This document shows positions 6,822 through 13,715 of a DNA stretch of 17,111 nucleotides, piece by piece (position 1 is the first letter of the stretch; the number at the start of each line of letters is the position of its first letter). This DNA is from Ferruginibacter sp. Lineage in GTDB: Bacteria; Bacteroidota; Bacteroidia; Chitinophagales; Chitinophagaceae. The position numbers and the translations under genes were made by a program. The notes beneath the pieces were generated by a model that was not told the DNA's origin, searched no databases, and saw nothing but the letters and a program-made list of their open reading frames with translations. The stretch lies in the NCBI GenBank assembly GCA_025357775.1, contig JANXOQ010000087.1, positions 1-17,111 of the forward strand, written 5' to 3'.

Positions 6822-6829
6822 TACTTTTG
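6822..6829 (+). promoter_or_regulatory. Promoter of the helicase gene (-7 box)
   Basis: TACTTTTG is a perfect TAnnTTTG and ends 28 nt before the GTG start. A TTTG at 6793-6796 could be the -33 box, but the 25-nt spacing is longer than usual. The expected start of transcription near 6836 would leave a leader of roughly 20 nt. Confidence 0.5.
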
Positions 6830-6857
6830 GAAAAAATTTTAATAATAATTTATATAA

Positions 6858-8630
6858 GTGCAACTTACTACCGAGCAACAATCCATCATAAACTCCACGG
6901 GCAACATTAAAATAAATGCAGTAGCTGGCTCAGGTAAAACCACAACCGTTATTGAATATGCAGCAACAAGACCACAAAACAGCAAAATTTTATATTTGGC
7001 TTTTAATAAATCGGTAAAAATAGAAGCCATAAAAAAATTTGCGGATAAAGGTTTAACGAATGTAAAAGTAGAAACCGCTCATTCATTAGCATACAAGCAA
7101 ATTGTATTTGGCAATAATTACAACATAAAAGCACAAGGGTATAAAACCAATGAAATCGCTGATATACTTGGGTTGCAGGGCAATGGTGAAAAACATTATG
7201 AGTACGTGCTTGCCAATCATATCAATAAATTTATAGCATACTTCTGCAATAGCGATAAACAAAAAATACAAGAGCTAAATTATCTTGATACTATAAGTGA
7301 TACAAAGGCAAAGCAATTTATAAAAAATTGTTATCAATATTTAGAAGGATTTACAAGGCTTTTTCTAAAAAAAATGAATGATGGTGACATAGACATTACA
7401 CATGATTTTTATTTGAAAAAATTCCAACTATCAAAACCCAATCTTCTGTACGATTATATTTTGTTTGATGAAGGACAAGATGCATCTGCTGCTATGCTAG
7501 ATGTATTTTTAAACCAAAGAGCTACCAAGGTAATTGTAGGAGATACACACCAACAAATATATGGCTGGCGGCATGCAGTAAACTCGTTGGAGAAAGCAGA
7601 TTTTGCAACGTTTCATTTATCTACTAGCTTTAGATTTGGTACAGATATAGCTAAGCTAGCAATGGAAGTATTACAATGGAAAGATAATTTAGAAAATTAC
7701 AAACCCTTGCTTATAAAAGGGAAGGGAACGCATAAAAAAAGTATTTCAAAAGCGGTAATAGCAAGAACAAACTTGGGCTTACTTTTAAAAGCAATAGAGT
7801 ACGTAACCGAAAAAAATAAATTAAAAACATTATACTTTGAAGGAAATATAAATTCTTACACATACGCAGATAATGGTGCATCATTATACGATGTATTAAA
7901 TTTATATAATGGAAAAAGGCATTTGATAAGAGATACGCTTATACAATCAATGAAAAACATTGAAGAGCTAGAAGAGTACATAGAAAAAGCAGAAGATGTA
8001 CAACTTGGTATGATGGTAGAAATTGTAAAAGAGTATGGTAATGAAATACCTGATATTATAAAATCTATAAAGGATAAGCATGTGCCAAATGATGACAAAG
8101 AAAAAGCGGATGTTGTTTTTTCTACAGTACATCGTTGCAAGGGTATGGAGTACGATGAAGTAGAGTTGGTAAATGATTTTACCAATGAAACAAAAGTGGA
8201 AAAAGCTGCAAACGAAAACAATAACGATGATTTAAAAAATGCAAAAACAAATGAAGAAATTAATTTATTATATGTAGCTATTACACGTACAAAAAATATT
8301 ATTCATTTTCCAGAAACGATGTTGCCGTTTGATTTTCCTGCATCGCCAGGTATAAAAATAATAAAAGTAGAACCCGATGAAGAAAAAAAAGCAATAAAAA
8401 ATAAGAAAGAAGCAATAAAAAATTTACAAAAAATAAAAGAGAAAACTTACAGTTTTGATAAAGTAAGAGAAAACCATAAGGATGCGTACAAACCTTGGAC
8501 TGATTCGGATGATACCATGCTAAAAAAACTTTTTGGTAGCAGCGAAACCATTGCAGAAATAGCAAACCATTTTGGGCGAACAAAAGGTGCTGTTTTTGCT
8601 AGAGTAAAAAAACTAGGGCTTTCTTTCTAA
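6858..8630 (+). CDS. SF1 DNA helicase, UvrD/FBH1-like, with C-terminal helix-turn-helix
   Basis: An ATP-dependent 3'-5' type superfamily 1A helicase of 590 residues, shorter than UvrD, Rep or PcrA (about 670-730). Motifs in order: Q-motif region LTTEQQSII (3-11); Walker A AVAGSGKTT (21-29); Ia TAHSLAYK (73-80); II FDEGQDAS (203-210, D204/E205); III VGDTHQQIYGWRHA (227-240); IV STSFRFG (255-261); V VFSTVHRCKGMEYDEVEL (420-437); VI LLYVAITRTKN (470-480). The GxxHQxIYxWRxA form of motif III resembles FBH1-like helicases more than UvrD. A lysine-rich segment (about 500-530) leads to a 45-residue tail, WTDSDDTMLKKLF...IAEIANHFGRTKGAVFARVKKLGL, a homeodomain/SANT-like helix-turn-helix probably binding DNA. 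The start is GTG: an in-frame TAA sits directly before it. The likely role is recombination or repair intermediate processing. Confidence 0.9.
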   Translation: MQLTTEQQSIINSTGNIKINAVAGSGKTTTVIEYAATRPQNSKILYLAFNKSVKIEAIKKFADKGLTNVKVETAHSLAYKQIVFGNNYNIKAQGYKTNEIADILGLQGNGEKHYEYVLANHINKFIAYFCNSDKQKIQELNYLDTISDTKAKQFIKNCYQYLEGFTRLFLKKMNDGDIDITHDFYLKKFQLSKPNLLYDYILFDEGQDASAAMLDVFLNQRATKVIVGDTHQQIYGWRHAVNSLEKADFATFHLSTSFRFGTDIAKLAMEVLQWKDNLENYKPLLIKGKGTHKKSISKAVIARTNLGLLLKAIEYVTEKNKLKTLYFEGNINSYTYADNGASLYDVLNLYNGKRHLIRDTLIQSMKNIEELEEYIEKAEDVQLGMMVEIVKEYGNEIPDIIKSIKDKHVPNDDKEKADVVFSTVHRCKGMEYDEVELVNDFTNETKVEKAANENNNDDLKNAKTNEEINLLYVAITRTKNIIHFPETMLPFDFPASPGIKIIKVEPDEEKKAIKNKKEAIKNLQKIKEKTYSFDKVRENHKDAYKPWTDSDDTMLKKLFGSSETIAEIANHFGRTKGAVFARVKKLGLSF

Positions 8631-8784
8631 ACAAAAAATAAAAATACTCTTTTCATTGGTAGTATAACTTACAAGTGCTAAATTTATTGCACACGTAGTT
8701 GTTAAACAAAAAATAGATCTTTAAAAAAACATACAAAATTTGTCAATCTTTAATATTCTTTTTGTTAGCATTAAATTACAATAA

Positions 8785-8870
8785 TGTCAGCTTGAGCTTG
8801 TCGAAGGTACTATTTTAGTGCAGGCAACTTTTTACAAATGGCAACCTGCTTTCAACAAGGTTAGGCTGAC
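8785..8870. repeat. 86-nt inverted-repeat element, copy 2 (degenerate)
   Basis: The left arm (8785-8806) keeps GAGCTTGTCGAAG and differs from copy 1 at two positions. The right arm (8850-8870) matches the copy 1 right arm at 17 of 21 positions. The spacer (8807-8849) is 43 nt, as in copy 1, and both spacers hold GTACTAT near the left arm and an AACC/ACCC-GC end near the right arm. It is an older relative of 5499-5585. Confidence 0.75.
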
Positions 8871-8952
8871 TCTAAAATTATGGTAAGTTTTAAAAGCAAA
8901 TACCAAACAAAATAACTAATCGTAGATTTATCTACCTAATCCTAAAAATTTA

Positions 8953-8960
8953 TACATTTC
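8953..8960 (+). promoter_or_regulatory. Candidate -7 box of the DUF5009 gene
   Basis: TACATTTC keeps five of six fixed bases of TAnnTTTG and ends 20 nt before the ATG at 8981. No -33 box is evident. Confidence 0.25.
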
Positions 8961-8980
8961 TTTATCTACTAAAATTGCAC

Positions 8981-10165
8981 ATGAACCAACGCTTTTATTC
9001 ACTTGATGTTTTTAGAGGAGCTACAGTAGCTTTAATGATATTAGTAAACAACCCTGGCAACTGGGGGCATATTTATTATCCGCTAGACCATGCAGAGTGG
9101 CATGGTTGTACCCCAACAGATTTGGTATTTCCATTCTTTTTATTTGCAGTAGGCAATGCAATGGCTTTTGTAATGCCTAAGCTTGAGGCAGCTGGCGAAG
9201 CTTTTTTTTGGAAAAAAGTTATTAAAAGAAGTTTGCTCATTTTTGTAATTGGTTTGCTACTAAATTGGTTTCCATTTTTCTTTTACGAAAACGACCATTT
9301 GGTTTTAAAAACATGGACACATGCCTCAATAAATGCTAAAGGAGAAATTTTTGGTGTAAGAATATTTGGTGTACTACAGCGGATAGCTTTGTGTTATTTC
9401 TTTGGATCAGTATTAGTACATTATTTAAAAGTACGTGGTGCATTTATAGCAAGTGCTGTTATTTTATTAGGCTATTGGTTTTTATGTTTAGCAGGCAATA
9501 TTACCGACCCATTTAGTTTAAAAGGTTGGTTTGGCTCAAGCATAGACCTTGCAATAATGGGCGATGCACACATGTACCATGGCGAGGGAATTGCCTTTGA
9601 CCCCGAAGGAATAATGAGTACTTTTGCAGCCATTGTACAAGTAATATTTGGCTACCTCATAGGAAATTATATTTTGCAAAAAGGTAAAACACAAGAAATG
9701 CTAAATGCACTTTTTGTAACAGGTTGTATATTGATGCTTACAGGCATGGCATGGAACATGGTTTTTCCACTAAATAAAAAAATATGGAGTAGTAGTTATA
9801 CTATTTATACAACAGGTTTGGCAGTATTGGTATTATCTGTAATGATGTATTTAATAGAATTTAAAAATGTAAAGGGAGCATGGAGTAAATTTTTTGATGT
9901 ATTTGGGAAAAATGCTTTATTTATATTTGTATTGAGTGGAGTATTGCCAAGGCTAATGGGATTGATAAGGATAAAAGGAGCTATACTACCCAATGGAAAG
10001 CAAAGTTATCTTACTCCATTTAGTTGGTTTTATGAGCATGTATGTAAATTAATTTTACCAGCAGAACCCCGTTTTGGTTCTCTTATTTATGCTTTGTGTT
10101 TTATAGCGATGATGTGGTTTTTTGCATGGGCATTAGATAAAAAAAAGATATATATAAAAGTGTAA
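8981..10165 (+). CDS. DUF5009/HGSNAT-like membrane protein, possible MurNAc transporter (MurT/NagX-like)
   Basis: A 394-residue inner-membrane protein with about 10-11 hydrophobic segments. Family marks are SLDVFRG (7-13), DHAEWHG (36-42), TPTDLVFPFFLFAVG (44-58), RIFGVLQRIALCY (127-139) and FDPEGIMSTFAAI (206-218). The human relative HGSNAT moves an acetyl group across the lysosomal membrane through a histidine in a KHASWNG context; H37 here is the equivalent. Bacterial members are annotated as acyltransferases or as NagX amino-sugar transporters. From memory, the Tannerella MurNAc transporter MurT, encoded with MurK and MurQ, may belong to this group; that link should be verified. Position 95 nt upstream of murQ on the same strand supports amino-sugar uptake or modification. 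I chose ATG 8981 over an in-frame TTG two codons earlier because MNQRFYSLDVFRG is the usual N-terminus. Confidence 0.82.
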   Translation: MNQRFYSLDVFRGATVALMILVNNPGNWGHIYYPLDHAEWHGCTPTDLVFPFFLFAVGNAMAFVMPKLEAAGEAFFWKKVIKRSLLIFVIGLLLNWFPFFFYENDHLVLKTWTHASINAKGEIFGVRIFGVLQRIALCYFFGSVLVHYLKVRGAFIASAVILLGYWFLCLAGNITDPFSLKGWFGSSIDLAIMGDAHMYHGEGIAFDPEGIMSTFAAIVQVIFGYLIGNYILQKGKTQEMLNALFVTGCILMLTGMAWNMVFPLNKKIWSSSYTIYTTGLAVLVLSVMMYLIEFKNVKGAWSKFFDVFGKNALFIFVLSGVLPRLMGLIRIKGAILPNGKQSYLTPFSWFYEHVCKLILPAEPRFGSLIYALCFIAMMWFFAWALDKKKIYIKV

Positions 10166-10217
10166 TAAAAAATTAAATTCGAAATAAAACAACTCAACAA
10201 ATTATCACAAACTTCAC

Positions 10218-10247
10218 AAGTCCAACTCCGGAGGGATTTAGGGAGCT
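10218..10247 (+). repeat. Solo palindromic repeat upstream of murQ
   Basis: AAGTCCAA, a CTCC-GGAG palindrome (10226-10233), GGATTTAGGGAG and CT. Apart from small gaps it matches the repeat inside metG (2968-3000, coding strand). It ends 13 nt before the murQ ATG, so it lies in the murQ leader, where its hairpin or purine-rich GGAGGG could influence translation. Confidence 0.65.
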
Positions 10248-10260
10248 AATAAATCTCTCT

Positions 10261-11079
10261 ATGATGGAATTTATAAAAATAACAGAAACAACGAGCCTCT
10301 ATAATAGTTTAGAAAAAATGAGTGTGCAAGAGTTACTTAGTAACATGAATGCAGAAGACCTAAAAGTGCCACAAGCTGTAGAAAAAATAATACCAGCTAT
10401 AGAAAAGTTGGTAGATGCAATTACTGATAAAATGTTGGTTGGTGGAAGACTATTTTATATGGGTGCTGGTACCAGCGGACGCTTAGGCATACTTGATGCG
10501 AGTGAAATACCCCCAACTTTTGGCCTGCCTTATGGTATTATTATTGGCTTAATAGCAGGTGGAGAAAAAGCCATACAGCATGCTGTAGAAAATGCAGAAG
10601 ATAGTCTAACACAAGGATGGGAGGATTTGCTAGCACACGACATAAATGACAAAGACGTAGTAATTGGTATAGCTGCAAGCGGTACTACACCTTATGTAAT
10701 TGGCGCAATGGAACAATGCCAAAAATTAGGAATCATTACAGGCTCTATCAGCTGCAACCCAGGCTCCCCAATGAGTAACTATGCTGATTTTGCAATAGAG
10801 GTAGTAGTAGGGCCTGAGTTTGTAACAGGTAGCACTCGTATGAAAAGTGGTACCGCACAAAAACTAGTTTTGAATATGATTTCTACAGCCGTGATGATAC
10901 AAATTGGAAGAGTAGAAGGAAACAAAATGGTAAATATGCAACTATCTAACGATAAGCTGGTAGACCGTGGCACAAAAATGCTAATGGAAAAAACAGGTAT
11001 AAAAAGTTATGAAGAAGCGAAGGCTATGTTGGTTAAAAATGGCAGTGTAAAAAAAGCGATGGAAGCTATGCCGAGTTGA
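10261..11079 (+). CDS. murQ: N-acetylmuramic acid 6-phosphate etherase
   Basis: Cleaves the D-lactyl ether of MurNAc-6-phosphate in the cytoplasm to give GlcNAc-6-phosphate and D-lactate, the entry of MurNAc into amino-sugar metabolism. The 272 residues hold one SIS sugar-phosphate fold. Seen: LYNSLEKMSVQELL (13-26), MGAGTSGRLGILDASEIPPTFG (67-88), NAEDS (111-115), IAASGTTPYVIGA (137-149) and GSTRMKSGTAQK (190-201). E82 and E113 line up with the two acid/base glutamates of E. coli MurQ (Glu83, Glu114). Length is slightly below E. coli (298) but usual for Bacteroidota. ATG 10261 is followed at once by ATG 10264; MEFIKITE from the second resembles other family members as well. It follows the DUF5009 gene and converges on anmK, whose product makes its substrate. 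Confidence 0.96.
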   Translation: MMEFIKITETTSLYNSLEKMSVQELLSNMNAEDLKVPQAVEKIIPAIEKLVDAITDKMLVGGRLFYMGAGTSGRLGILDASEIPPTFGLPYGIIIGLIAGGEKAIQHAVENAEDSLTQGWEDLLAHDINDKDVVIGIAASGTTPYVIGAMEQCQKLGIITGSISCNPGSPMSNYADFAIEVVVGPEFVTGSTRMKSGTAQKLVLNMISTAVMIQIGRVEGNKMVNMQLSNDKLVDRGTKMLMEKTGIKSYEEAKAMLVKNGSVKKAMEAMPS

Positions 11080-11153
11080 AAGTTAATCAGTAATTGGCTT
11101 TTTTATTGGCTTTCAAATCCACTACTTTTTTTCGAAGATTTAGAATGGAGAAT

Positions 11154-12344
11154 TTAATTTGGAAAACTAACCTTTCCCATACTAACACTAGGAACTTTAT
11201 ACCCAAAATTTGTTTCCCCTCCGCACAGTGCTTCGTTGGCTAAAATTGCAAACAAAACTGCTTCCTTTGCATCAGGATTAATATTCAAATCGTTGGTGGT
11301 TTTAAAAATTGCATTTTTCATTTGTTTCTTTAAATGCCCCATTAGTAAAGGGTTGTGCATTCCTCCCCCACTGCTGTAAATCACAAAATCTTTATTACCC
11401 ATATTCCTCATTATTGCTTCCGAAATTGTATCTGCACTAAATTTTGCTAGGGTTGCCATTATATCATAAACTGTCAACGCTGTAGTATTTGTTTTTTCTT
11501 GTGCTTGCTGTAAATAAGCAAGGTTAAACAACTCTGGCCCTGTTGTTTTTGGAAAAGACTTTGCAAAAAAATCATTTTCTTTTAATGCTTCAAGTAAGTA
11601 AATATTAATAGTACCTTGTAGAGCCACTTGTGCATCATCATCAAAATATTTACCTATAAAATACTTTTGCATTACCGCATCCATTAGTGTATTACCTGTA
11701 CCTACATCTGTACTAAACATTTTGCTTGCATCTAAATCTCCGTCTAAAAAAGTAAAATTTGCAATACCTCCCATATTTAGCATAATTCTATTTTCTCCTG
11801 CCTTGCTAAAAATTAAATAATCGCCATATACCGCTAGTGGTGCACCCTCTCCACCAGCTGCTATATGTTTTTGCCTAAAATCACTTAGGGTAATAATACC
11901 AGTTTTAACAGCAATATGGTCACCATCGCCTATTTGCAGAGTAGCATTACCATAACCTTCTTTTTTATGCAAAATTTTAGGTGCATGGTATATTGTTTGT
12001 CCATGACTTGCAATGATGTCCACTTCTGTGTGTTTTATTCCCCATTTTTGTAAACAAGTATTTATCATTTCAGCATGTAGTGCACCCACGCTGGCATTAA
12101 GCAAACAAACTTGTTCCAAATCCACATCATGTTTGCTAAAAATTTTTTTTATCTTTTCTTTAAATGAAGACTCGTAAACAATAGTAGCAAATTGTTTTAC
12201 TTCTACTATTGTATCTGTCCCAAATCCCTCTATTTCGCACAATGCAACATCAAGCCCATCTAATGATGTACCACTCATAAGCCCGATGATGGTTCGTTTA
12301 TTTTTGGAAGCAATGGCGTGGAGGTTGGTTATGTTTTTGTTCAT
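11154..12344 (-). CDS. anmK: Anhydro-N-acetylmuramic acid kinase
   Basis: Opens the 1,6-anhydro ring of anhMurNAc while phosphorylating it with ATP, giving MurNAc-6-phosphate for MurQ. The 396-residue protein has the ASKHA-type fold marks of the family: GLMSGTSLDGLD (21-32, ATP phosphate loop), ASHGQTIYHAP (112-122), SDFRQKHIAAGGEGAPLA (154-171), NMGGIANFTFL (190-200), STDVGTGNTLMDA (211-223, with D213 as the likely catalytic base), FPKTTGPELFNL (264-275) and YSSGGGMHNPLL (323-334). About 17 residues precede the usual start of the fold, mildly longer than many orthologues, but no better internal ATG exists before the ATP loop. It is convergent with murQ (74 nt between stops). Its start is only 62 nt from the susD stop, with a terminator hairpin in that gap, so its own promoter must be very close or it depends on read-through. 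Confidence 0.95.
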   Translation of the reverse strand: MNKNITNLHAIASKNKRTIIGLMSGTSLDGLDVALCEIEGFGTDTIVEVKQFATIVYESSFKEKIKKIFSKHDVDLEQVCLLNASVGALHAEMINTCLQKWGIKHTEVDIIASHGQTIYHAPKILHKKEGYGNATLQIGDGDHIAVKTGIITLSDFRQKHIAAGGEGAPLAVYGDYLIFSKAGENRIMLNMGGIANFTFLDGDLDASKMFSTDVGTGNTLMDAVMQKYFIGKYFDDDAQVALQGTINIYLLEALKENDFFAKSFPKTTGPELFNLAYLQQAQEKTNTTALTVYDIMATLAKFSADTISEAIMRNMGNKDFVIYSSGGGMHNPLLMGHLKKQMKNAIFKTTNDLNINPDAKEAVLFAILANEALCGGETNFGYKVPSVSMGKVSFPN

Positions 12345-12350
12345 TGGTAT

Positions 12351-12391
12351 AAAAATAAAAAAACAGCGACTAAAGTGCCGCTGTTTTTTTT
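12351..12391 (-). terminator. Bidirectional intrinsic terminator after susD
   Basis: AACAGCG (12362-12368) and CGCTGTT (12379-12385) form a GC-containing stem with A-runs on one side and T-runs on the other. On the minus strand the loop can extend the helix with ACT-TT-AGT. A long T-rich tract (complement of 12350-12363) follows, as expected for termination of the susCD transcript. It falls directly before anmK. Confidence 0.8.
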
Positions 12392-12406
12392 ATAAATTTC
12401 ATTTAA

Positions 12407-13696
12407 TTAAAATATTGGGTCATTTGGTATATTAGGATTATTATTCCTTTCGTTGATTGGGTAAGGGAAAAAGTTTCTTTTACGTTCCGTTAGAGGACGC
12501 CCAAATCTACGCATATCTTCTAATTTTAATCCACTCAAGTACATTTCTATACAACGATTGCGATAAACTTCTGTAAGTAAAGAGGCTACGTCACTTGCAC
12601 CTACGTACCCAGTGGAAATATTAGCTCCAACTCCATTTACATCAATTGAAGGTAATTGATTTAATACTGCATCAATGATAGTTTGCGCAGCTGTAACATC
12701 TGGGCTTGGTTGCCTAAGTAAACACTCGGCTTTTGTTAATGATATTTCATCAGACAAATAAATAGGTATTTTTCTTAATGCTGTATTCCAAAAACCATTT
12801 AGTCTAAACCTTGGGCTTGCAGAAATTGTTGTATAAAATGGAACTCTAGAATCATTTAATAAAGGACGAATACCTATTGGTAAACCCAATGTAGAATCAA
12901 TAGGCTGATAAATATTGTTAGTAGATGTTACAGATTGAAATATTGGATTAGAAACTGCAGCATCAAAATTAAATGTGGAGACTTTTGTAAGGTCAACCGA
13001 ATTTGCAGCAGATAGAGATGCGGAATAGTTTCCAACAAATAGATAATATCTAGCTTTCAAAGCATAAATCGTGTTAGATAAATCTATACCAGCAGGTAGA
13101 TCAGCTATAAATCCAGCACTAACTGGGTTCGCAGCTAAAGTTGCTAGTGCATCGTCTAGTGCTGAAATAGCATTTGTAAAACCCTGAAACCTTGGGATGA
13201 ATGTGGTAGTAGGTGTGCCTATAACATTTGGTACATTTTCCCAATACATACTTTGTGCACCAATGCTTAAAGCTTTAATAATACTTACATAAGCAATCAA
13301 ACCACTAGCATAACCTTTATCGCTAATTTTAGATGCATTTTGTATAACATTATTTGCATCATAAATACATTTGCTACTTGTTGTCCAAATACTTTGTAAT
13401 AAAGCATTAGTATTATCAACAGTACCTCCTCCAGATGTTAATTGTAACTCTGAAGCATTACCAACATTTACCAAAAATGTTTCGTTTGTTGTAAGTCCCG
13501 TAGCATCTACTAAACCATAATGAACAGATTGGGAATAGGTTTTTTGTATACCAACTGCAACACCCATTAATGCTTTCGCATTATTTAAAACTGCATCAGA
13601 CGTAGCCGCATTAGGATTTTCGAAGTTTTTTTTGCAGCTCAACATGCTAATTATAGCTAAGAGCAAAAACGATTTCAATTTTATTGATTTTCTCAT
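12407..13696 (-). CDS. susD: SusD/RagB-family outer-membrane lipoprotein
   Basis: The surface-exposed nutrient-binding partner of a SusC transporter. The 429 residues begin with a lipoprotein signal: MRKSIKLKSFLLLAIISMLSC, where C21 follows a lipobox-like MLS and would be lipidated. The mature part is rich in helices, with TPR-like pieces such as YALKARYYLFVGNYSASLSAA. The C-terminal block at 376-429 (EVYRNRCIEMYLSGLKLEDM, RRFGRPLTER, FPYPINERNNNPN) is the classical end of SusD proteins. It is somewhat shorter than glycan-binding SusD proteins (about 500-550). It starts 19 nt after the susC stop, so the two form one transcript ended by the hairpin at 12351-12391. No glycoside hydrolase, sulfatase, peptidase or sigma/anti-sigma pair is next to it, so the ligand is unknown. 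Confidence 0.93.
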   Translation of the reverse strand: MRKSIKLKSFLLLAIISMLSCKKNFENPNAATSDAVLNNAKALMGVAVGIQKTYSQSVHYGLVDATGLTTNETFLVNVGNASELQLTSGGGTVDNTNALLQSIWTTSSKCIYDANNVIQNASKISDKGYASGLIAYVSIIKALSIGAQSMYWENVPNVIGTPTTTFIPRFQGFTNAISALDDALATLAANPVSAGFIADLPAGIDLSNTIYALKARYYLFVGNYSASLSAANSVDLTKVSTFNFDAAVSNPIFQSVTSTNNIYQPIDSTLGLPIGIRPLLNDSRVPFYTTISASPRFRLNGFWNTALRKIPIYLSDEISLTKAECLLRQPSPDVTAAQTIIDAVLNQLPSIDVNGVGANISTGYVGASDVASLLTEVYRNRCIEMYLSGLKLEDMRRFGRPLTERKRNFFPYPINERNNNPNIPNDPIF

Positions 13697-13715
13697 TTAT
13701 AAAAATTTTATTATA

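Larger units (their letters stand above)
8631..8980. other. Intergenic region between helicase and DUF5009 genes
   Basis: About 350 nt with no gene. It contains the second inverted-repeat element (8785-8870), a small palindrome GTAGAT-TT-ATCTAC at 8922-8935, and a weak -7 box at 8953-8960. No clear intrinsic terminator follows the helicase. Confidence 0.55.

Noticed and set aside
5499..8870. CRISPR-like repeat pair
   Set aside because: The repeated units are inverted arms of two dispersed elements more than 3 kb apart, not regularly spaced direct repeats, and there are no cas genes.
8922..8935. Operator palindrome GTAGAT-TT-ATCTAC upstream of the DUF5009 gene
   Set aside because: Only 6-bp arms in AT-rich DNA and no second copy seen near murQ or anmK; could easily be chance.
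8975..8980. TTG start two codons upstream of the DUF5009 ATG
   Set aside because: MNQRFYSLDVFRG from ATG 8981 is the normal family N-terminus, and ATG is preferred over TTG.
11080..11153. Intrinsic terminator between murQ and anmK
   Set aside because: T-runs are present, but no convincing complementary arms were found; TTGGCTTTTTTATTGGCTTT is a direct, not inverted, repeat.
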